39,330 bases of DNA from the NCBI GenBank assembly GCA_030681835.1, contig JAUXRN010000049.1:1-39330 (forward strand). Direction: 5' to 3'. The stretch is from Actinomycetota bacterium (GTDB lineage: Bacteria; Actinomycetota; Actinomycetes; S36-B12). Within the stretch, counting starts at the first letter, position 1; the number at the start of each line of letters is the position of its first letter. The notes beneath the pieces are model-generated. The model was not told where the DNA came from. It ran no database searches and saw only the letters and a program-made list of their open reading frames with translations. Positions 35,323-39,330 of this stretch are shown one piece after another. The position numbers and the translations under genes were made by a program.

Positions 35323-36734
35323 CGCAAGTCCAGGTCGAGGACTCCGTGCATCACCAGCTGGTCCTCGCGGACGGTGACACTGCCATCCGCGCCGTGGCGA
35401 ACCGTGCCGCCCTGATAGGAGGTGAGCGATGACATGACGTGCTGCACGTGCTCGGTGGCCGTGGTCGTCACCACGATCGGCTGGCCCTCGCCGATTCCCA
35501 GCAGGTCGCGCAGCATGTCCCACACCGTGACGTCCATGTCCATGGTCCCCCATTCGCCGCAGTCGACCGGGTAGGTGCCGTGCTTCGGGGTGAGGGTGAC
35601 CCTGAGCCGGCTGTCGGGCAGCGGCACGGATTCCAGTCGCACGGAACCCTGCGGGACGGTACCCATCGTGCAGCGACGGTCGTTGGGCTCCGGCCAGTCC
35701 TCCCCGACAGCCTTGGCGACGCCCCACTCCATGGTGGTGGCCATGAAGCTGACCAGTTGCGCGATGCCGGAGACCTCGCGCTGGGCGGGCATGTCGATGT
35801 CCGCGACCTGGTCGATCGAGGTGCCGCTCCCGGTCGCGCGCACGGTCTCCTGATAGGGCTGCATCCCGGCACCGGTGAACTCGACGACCGTCTGGGCCAG
35901 GACGCTGGCCTGCAGCACGGCGCACGCGGTCGGCGGCGCGCCCAACGACCCAGCCGTCCGCCAGGCCTCGAGTGCTTGGGCGGCCGCCTGCGGAAGATCG
36001 GGGCCGCACTCCGGCGCCAACTGCTCGACGCGGCGCGCCGCCTCCTGCGCGGCCGCCTCGCCGCCGGTGGTGCCGTCGGGGTCGTCCGCCTCGCCCGCCT
36101 CCTCGTCGGCAGCCCTCCCGTCGATGGGGTCGCCGCCCTGCTCGGCGTCCGTGGTCACCCCACTGGCGGCTGTGGCTGCGGGCGGCAGCGGTCCAGCGGC
36201 GGGGTCCAGAAGGAGGACAGGGCGCAGCCGGACGATGATGATCGCTCCCGCCGAGTCGGTGGCGGGCGCGGCGAACGCCGAGCTCCCATCGTGGGCATTG
36301 CCCACCCGGATCGCGGCGGTCTTGCCGGTATTCGTGAAGACGAGGGTGGCCGGCACGGCCAGCCAGGTGCCCGCCGGGTCGAGCTGGACGCCTTCGACGC
36401 CGTCGGCGGTGAACGCAGTCATGGTCATGCGGGTGCGTGCCTGGACAGCACCCGTCGCGAAGGTCAGAGTGGCGATCGCGCCGCTCGGCAGCTCCACGGT
36501 CAGCGTGCCGCCGCGACGAGGGCCGACGACAGTGGCCGATGAGCCAGCGGCCTGCACTGCCGTACGGGCGAGGAGGTAGGGCGCGGGCCCGGCGACCCCG
36601 TCCGCCGCCGCCGAGCCGCTGGTAGAGCCACCGCCGGAGGGCTGTCCTGCGGGCGTCCCACTGCTCGAGCACCCCGCCAACACCGCCACGAGGATCCCGG
36701 CGACGGCGGCCGCGCCTGCCCTGGAGCGCCACAT
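35304..36734 (-). CDS. Large lipoprotein of unknown function
   Basis: Not recognised. The 476-residue protein has a lipoprotein signal peptide with lipobox LAGC (Cys 22) and a Gly/Ser linker. A beta-rich region follows (about 70-165; GGTLTVELPSGAIATLTF). Next is an acidic, Ala/Glu/Asp-rich segment (about 190-240) and a C-terminal domain (about 240-476) with several Cys (PECGPDLP, PPTACAVL, RRCTMGT, PVDCGEWG) that could form disulfides. It is probably anchored on the outer face of the membrane. TACCGT six bases upstream of the ATG (36746-36741, minus strand) suggests a leaderless transcript. A UAA-anticodon tRNA gene starts 26 nt upstream on the other strand. Confidence 0.8.
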   Translation of the reverse strand: MWRSRAGAAAVAGILVAVLAGCSSSGTPAGQPSGGGSTSGSAAADGVAGPAPYLLARTAVQAAGSSATVVGPRRGGTLTVELPSGAIATLTFATGAVQARTRMTMTAFTADGVEGVQLDPAGTWLAVPATLVFTNTGKTAAIRVGNAHDGSSAFAAPATDSAGAIIIVRLRPVLLLDPAAGPLPPAATAASGVTTDAEQGGDPIDGRAADEEAGEADDPDGTTGGEAAAQEAARRVEQLAPECGPDLPQAAAQALEAWRTAGSLGAPPTACAVLQASVLAQTVVEFTGAGMQPYQETVRATGSGTSIDQVADIDMPAQREVSGIAQLVSFMATTMEWGVAKAVGEDWPEPNDRRCTMGTVPQGSVRLESVPLPDSRLRVTLTPKHGTYPVDCGEWGTMDMDVTVWDMLRDLLGIGEGQPIVVTTTATEHVQHVMSSLTSYQGGTVRHGADGSVTVREDQLVMHGVLDLDLRYEPAT

Positions 36735-36759
36735 GCCCTTACGGTAGGACCGCGGCGCG

Positions 36760-36833
36760 GCCCCTGTAGTCCAACTGGCAGAGACACCCGGCTTAAACCC
36801 GGCACAGTGAGGGTTCGATTCCCTCCGGGGGCA
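36760..36833 (+). tRNA. tRNA with anticodon TAA (nominally Leu), class I shape
   Basis: The acceptor stem pairs GCCCCTG (36760-36766) with CGGGGGC (36826-36832), discriminator A. The T arm GAGGG/CCCTC encloses TTCGATT. The D arm is GTC/GAC. The anticodon stem has four pairs (CCGG/CCGG) plus a C:C mismatch at its base, with loop CTTAAAC and anticodon TAA (36794-36796). The variable loop is only about five bases (ACAGT), whereas bacterial tRNA-Leu normally has a long variable arm. CCA is not encoded. TAGGAC (36745-36750) may be its -10 box. Amino-acid identity is therefore uncertain. Confidence 0.8.
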
Positions 36834-36894
36834 CGAGCAACACGGAGGCGCCCCCCTGATTGGCGAATCCGCGCCCGTCGGTTAACGTGGAAAC

Positions 36895-37728
36895 ATGCAG
36901 TCATCGAACCCAGTCCTGTCCCGTTACGAGAAGACCGACAAGGCCGGTTTCGCCTACAACGAGGGCGTCACGGCTTACACCCAGGCCGCGGCCGGCGGCG
37001 CCGGTGCCGCGGACGTCGACGCTTCCTTCCAGCAGATCACTGCGGGGGGAGGCGCCCGCCTGACGATCAACGACGTCATCGTCAAGGGCTTGCTGATCTT
37101 CGCGGTGACAGTCGTCTTCGCGGTCGCAGGCTGGAACCTGATCGGGAGCTTCCCGTGGATCCTGTGGGTCGGCCTGATCGGCGGCCTGGCCCTCGGCCTG
37201 GTGAACGCCTTCAAGAAGGTGCCCTCGCCGCCGCTGATTCTCCTGTACGCCGTGTTCCAGGGGCTCATGCTCGGAGCGATCAGCAACTGGTACAACGAGT
37301 TGGCGCTGTCCAACGAGTACCCCGGCATCGTGCTCCAGGCCGTCATCGCCACGATGACGACGTTCGGGGTCATGCTGACGCTCTACATCACCGGAATCAT
37401 CAAGGTGACCAAGAAGCTGCAGAGCGTCATCATCGTCGCTGCTGTCGCGTACCTGGTCATCGGGCTGGCCTCGTTCGTCGCCGCCATGCTCGGCGTCGGG
37501 GATGGCTGGGGCTTCTACGGCATCAGTGGCCTTGGCCTGATCATCTGCGTGCTCGGCGTGCTCATCGCAGCGTTCTTCCTGCTGCTCGACTTCGAGGCCA
37601 TCAACCAGGGCATCAAGCTGGGCGCTCCCGAGCGCGAATCGTGGCGCATGGCCTTCGGCCTGCTGGTCACGCTGATCTGGCTGTACCTGGAGTTCCTGCG
37701 CCTGCTCTCGATCCTCTCGCGCAACTAG
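36895..37728 (+). CDS. BAX inhibitor-1 / YccA family membrane protein
   Basis: The 277-residue protein has a polar, cytoplasmic N-terminus (about 60 residues) with Ala/Gly-rich stretches, then seven hydrophobic helices. Family features are LILLYAVFQGLMLGAIS, FGVMLTLYITGIIKVTKKL and the C-terminal FFLLLDFEAINQGIKLGAPERESWRMAFGLLVTL. BI-1/YccA proteins are linked to membrane ion leak and quality control; the bacterial role is not settled. A -10-like TTAACG (36882-36887) lies seven bases before the ATG and no ribosome site is clear. Confidence 0.92.
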   Translation: MQSSNPVLSRYEKTDKAGFAYNEGVTAYTQAAAGGAGAADVDASFQQITAGGGARLTINDVIVKGLLIFAVTVVFAVAGWNLIGSFPWILWVGLIGGLALGLVNAFKKVPSPPLILLYAVFQGLMLGAISNWYNELALSNEYPGIVLQAVIATMTTFGVMLTLYITGIIKVTKKLQSVIIVAAVAYLVIGLASFVAAMLGVGDGWGFYGISGLGLIICVLGVLIAAFFLLLDFEAINQGIKLGAPERESWRMAFGLLVTLIWLYLEFLRLLSILSRN

Positions 37729-37749
37729 TACGTACGCACCGCCCACGAA

Positions 37750-38076
37750 TCAGGGAAGGCTGCGCCGCAGGGCCACGAGCCGGTCGAGCACCGGCTGGAC
37801 GTCGGCTTCCGGCGCAGCCTTCGCCGTCTCCAGGAAGTCGCTTCCGACGACTGCCAGCATCGCGCCGAGGCCGTTCGCGCCGAGCCGGGGAAGCGTGACA
37901 TCGGGCGGGATCACGGCGCCGAGCCGCCTTGCCTGCGCCAGGATGAATGCGGCCGTCTCGAAGACGTCGTCACTGCACGCGGGCACCTTGGCCAGCGGCA
38001 GTGACGTCAGGCGGTCCACGACACGCTGGAGTTCGCGATCGACCTCGAGGAGATCCGGCGCGGGCGTGGCCGTCAT
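37750..38076 (-). CDS. Small helical protein of unknown function
   Basis: Not recognised. From ATG 38076 the product has 108 residues, predicted mostly alpha-helical (LLEVDRELQRVVDRLTSL, VFETAAFILAQARRL, VQPVLDRLVALRRSL), without signal peptide or membrane segment. The ATG overlaps the stop of the MBL-fold gene (ATGA), so it is the second gene of that operon and translation is coupled. The longer open frame upstream overlaps the MBL gene and is unlikely to be used. Confidence 0.7.
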   Translation of the reverse strand: MTATPAPDLLEVDRELQRVVDRLTSLPLAKVPACSDDVFETAAFILAQARRLGAVIPPDVTLPRLGANGLGAMLAVVGSDFLETAKAAPEADVQPVLDRLVALRRSLP

Positions 38077-38783
38077 CCCTTGCGCCGCAGGAAGTCGCGG
38101 ATCGCCTCGCGCGGCCGGTCGCGGATCTCGGGGCCGTGGGTGAACGCCGCCACCGAGTAGTCCAGTTCGCCGAGCAGGTGGGCCGACCGCTTGTTCAGGG
38201 CGAACGAGGTGCAGATGACTGCCAGCGGCCATCGAATCCGGGCCAGGACGTTGAAGATCGCATCACCCGTGATGAGGACGCCAGTGGGCTCGTGCACCAA
38301 GGAGACGTGCCCGGGGGAGTGCCCCGGCGAGTGGTGCACGCGCAACCCGCCGGCGACCGGCAGCAGCTGGCCGTCGGCCAGCTCCTCGGCGACGGCGACG
38401 CTGCGGAACGTGGTTCCCGGGACACGCGTGAACAGCCGGCCCGACGCCGTCGAGAGGTCGGGCGGGGCGTTGTGCCCGGCGCGGGTGAACTCCACGTCGG
38501 CGGAATGGACCCCGACGCCCGCGGCCCCGCTTGCCTCGACCATGGCGTGGGCGCCACCGGCGTGGTCCGAGTGCGCATGCGTCAGCAGGATCCGGGTCAC
38601 GTCGGCCGGCTGCTTGCCCATGAAGGCCAGGGCGGCGACGATCTTGGCCGGCGCGCGCGCCAGGCCGCAGTCGACCAGGGTCACCTGCCCGTCGTCGTCG
38701 AGGAATGCGTAGGAATTGATGAAGTCGCCAAACGTGGGGATGCGGTAGACACCGGGTGCGAGTGCCACCGCCGGTGCCCCCAT
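38073..38783 (-). CDS. MBL-fold metallo-hydrolase
   Basis: The 236-residue protein has the metallo-beta-lactamase-fold metal site: THAHSDHAGG (H69, H71, D73, H74), a later His in HHSPGHSPGHVSLVH (about 155-159), GDAIF with D174, and a C-terminal THGPEI. Such enzymes include glyoxalase II-like hydrolases; the substrate is unknown. ATG 38783 is chosen because a minus-strand -10 box TATGCT (38796-38791) ends seven bases upstream; an alternative ATG at 38795 would lie inside that box. It is divergent from the cystathionine beta-synthase gene. Confidence 0.88.
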   Translation of the reverse strand: MGAPAVALAPGVYRIPTFGDFINSYAFLDDDGQVTLVDCGLARAPAKIVAALAFMGKQPADVTRILLTHAHSDHAGGAHAMVEASGAAGVGVHSADVEFTRAGHNAPPDLSTASGRLFTRVPGTTFRSVAVAEELADGQLLPVAGGLRVHHSPGHSPGHVSLVHEPTGVLITGDAIFNVLARIRWPLAVICTSFALNKRSAHLLGELDYSVAAFTHGPEIRDRPREAIRDFLRRKG

Positions 38784-38814
38784 GCGCGCCAGCATACGGC
38801 GGTATGGTCGCCGG
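38784..38814. promoter_or_regulatory. Compact divergent leaderless promoter pair
   Basis: TATGGT (38803-38808) on the plus strand ends six bases before ATG 38815. TATGCT (38796-38791) on the minus strand ends seven bases before ATG 38783. The -10 boxes are separated by only six bases, and no ribosome site is present on either side. Confidence 0.55.
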
Positions 38815-39330
38815 ATGGAGATCCACGAAACGGTGCTTGACCTCATTGGCAACACGCCGCTCGTGCGGCTGTCGCGCGTCACCGTGGGGATCGTTCCCGA
38901 GCCCGGCCCGATGGTCCTGGCCAAGGTCGAGTACGTCAATCCGGGTGGATCGGTCAAGGACCGGATCGCGGTACGCATGGTCGATGCGGCGGAGCGGGAA
39001 GGACTGCTCAAGCCCGGCGGCACCATCGTGGAGCCCACGAGCGGCAACACGGGGGTGGGCCTGGCCCTGGTCGCGCAGCAACGCGGGTACAAGACGGTGT
39101 TCGTGTGCCCGGACAAGGTGAGCGAGGACAAGCGCAACGTCCTGGCGGCATACGGAGCCGAGGTCGTGGTGTGCCCGACCGCGGTCGATCCCGAGGACCC
39201 GCGCTCCTACTACAGCGTGAGCGACCGGCTGGCCCGGGAGCTCCCCGGGGCCTGGAAGCCCGACCAGTACGCCAACCCCAACAACCCTCTGTCGCACTAC
39301 GAGACGACGGGCCCCGAGCTGTGGCGGCAG
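38815..39330 (+). CDS. cbs: Cystathionine beta-synthase, N-terminal part (3' cut by window edge)
   Basis: The enzyme condenses serine and homocysteine to cystathionine with PLP, the first step of transsulfuration. The 172 visible residues show LIGNTPLVRL, the PLP lysine K48 in NPGGSVKDRIA, and the phosphate/substrate loop EPTSGNTG (73-80). YANPNNPLSHYETTGPELW is the form found in CBS rather than in ordinary O-acetylserine sulfhydrylases. The CBS-pair regulatory domain and the stop lie beyond the window. The ATG follows -10 box TATGGT by six bases, suggesting a leaderless mRNA. Confidence 0.92.
   Translation, partial: MEIHETVLDLIGNTPLVRLSRVTVGIVPEPGPMVLAKVEYVNPGGSVKDRIAVRMVDAAEREGLLKPGGTIVEPTSGNTGVGLALVAQQRGYKTVFVCPDKVSEDKRNVLAAYGAEVVVCPTAVDPEDPRSYYSVSDRLARELPGAWKPDQYANPNNPLSHYETTGPELWRQ

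Noticed and set aside
34882-36732. Minus-strand open frame overlapping the lipoprotein in another frame
   Set aside because: The alternative frame has a signal peptide and lipobox; this one is Arg/Gly-rich without features.

Overview
The window is high-GC, gene-dense bacterial DNA, most likely from an actinobacterium (Actinomycetota). The evidence is the gene content and order: a glmU-prs-rplY-pth block, an mfd-lipoprotein-mazG block and an eno-ftsB-DUF501-ppx block as in mycobacteria and streptomycetes, plus MMPL, CysQ and DesA3-type genes. GTG and TTG starts, 4-nt stop/start overlaps and apparently leaderless genes are frequent. The order or genus cannot be fixed from the sequence alone. 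Both ends are cut: an MMPL transporter at the left and a cystathionine beta-synthase at the right.

Left part (1-14653): the C-terminal part of an MMPL exporter converges on a fatty-acid desaturase/TetR operon whose promoter lies inside a 35-bp palindrome. A tRNA-Gln follows, then housekeeping genes: glmU and prs (cell-wall precursor and PRPP synthesis), rplY and pth (translation), cysQ, mfd, a SurA-N-like lipoprotein, mazG and a DUF885 peptidase-like gene. Many of these overlap by 4 nt. pth has no ATG, GTG or TTG at a plausible start and appears to use AUC.

Middle (14654-24877): a looser accessory segment separates the mazG block from eno. It holds a small membrane protein, a PLP amino-acid deaminase/aldolase overlapping an FAD sugar-lactone oxidase, a small membrane protein, a NERD-domain helicase, a dimeric alpha/beta-barrel protein and an MFS transporter. 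The conserved block then resumes with eno-ftsB-DUF501-ppx.

Right-middle (24878-33926): a glucoside-use locus. A LacI regulator and a GH13 alpha-glucosidase form one operon. A MsiK/UgpC-type ABC ATPase runs the opposite way. A lipoprotein binding protein, two permeases (AglEFG-like) and a GH1 beta-glucosidase form the third transcript. The divergent control region carries a perfect 14-bp LacI-type palindrome over the likely -35 box, and a related imperfect site sits at the lacI promoter. A very strong hairpin separates the binding-protein gene from the permeases.

Right end (33947-39330): a dienelactone-hydrolase-like gene, a family 5 uracil-DNA glycosylase, a large unrecognised lipoprotein, a class-I-shaped tRNA with anticodon UAA, a BAX-inhibitor-1 family membrane protein, a small unknown protein with an MBL-fold hydrolase, and the divergent cystathionine beta-synthase. 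No insertion sequence, prophage or CRISPR array was seen. The most useful second-look items are the desaturase operator, the LacI regulon sites, the AUC start of pth, the paired TTA codons together with the UAA tRNA, and the repeated pattern of -10 boxes ending six or seven bases before start codons.
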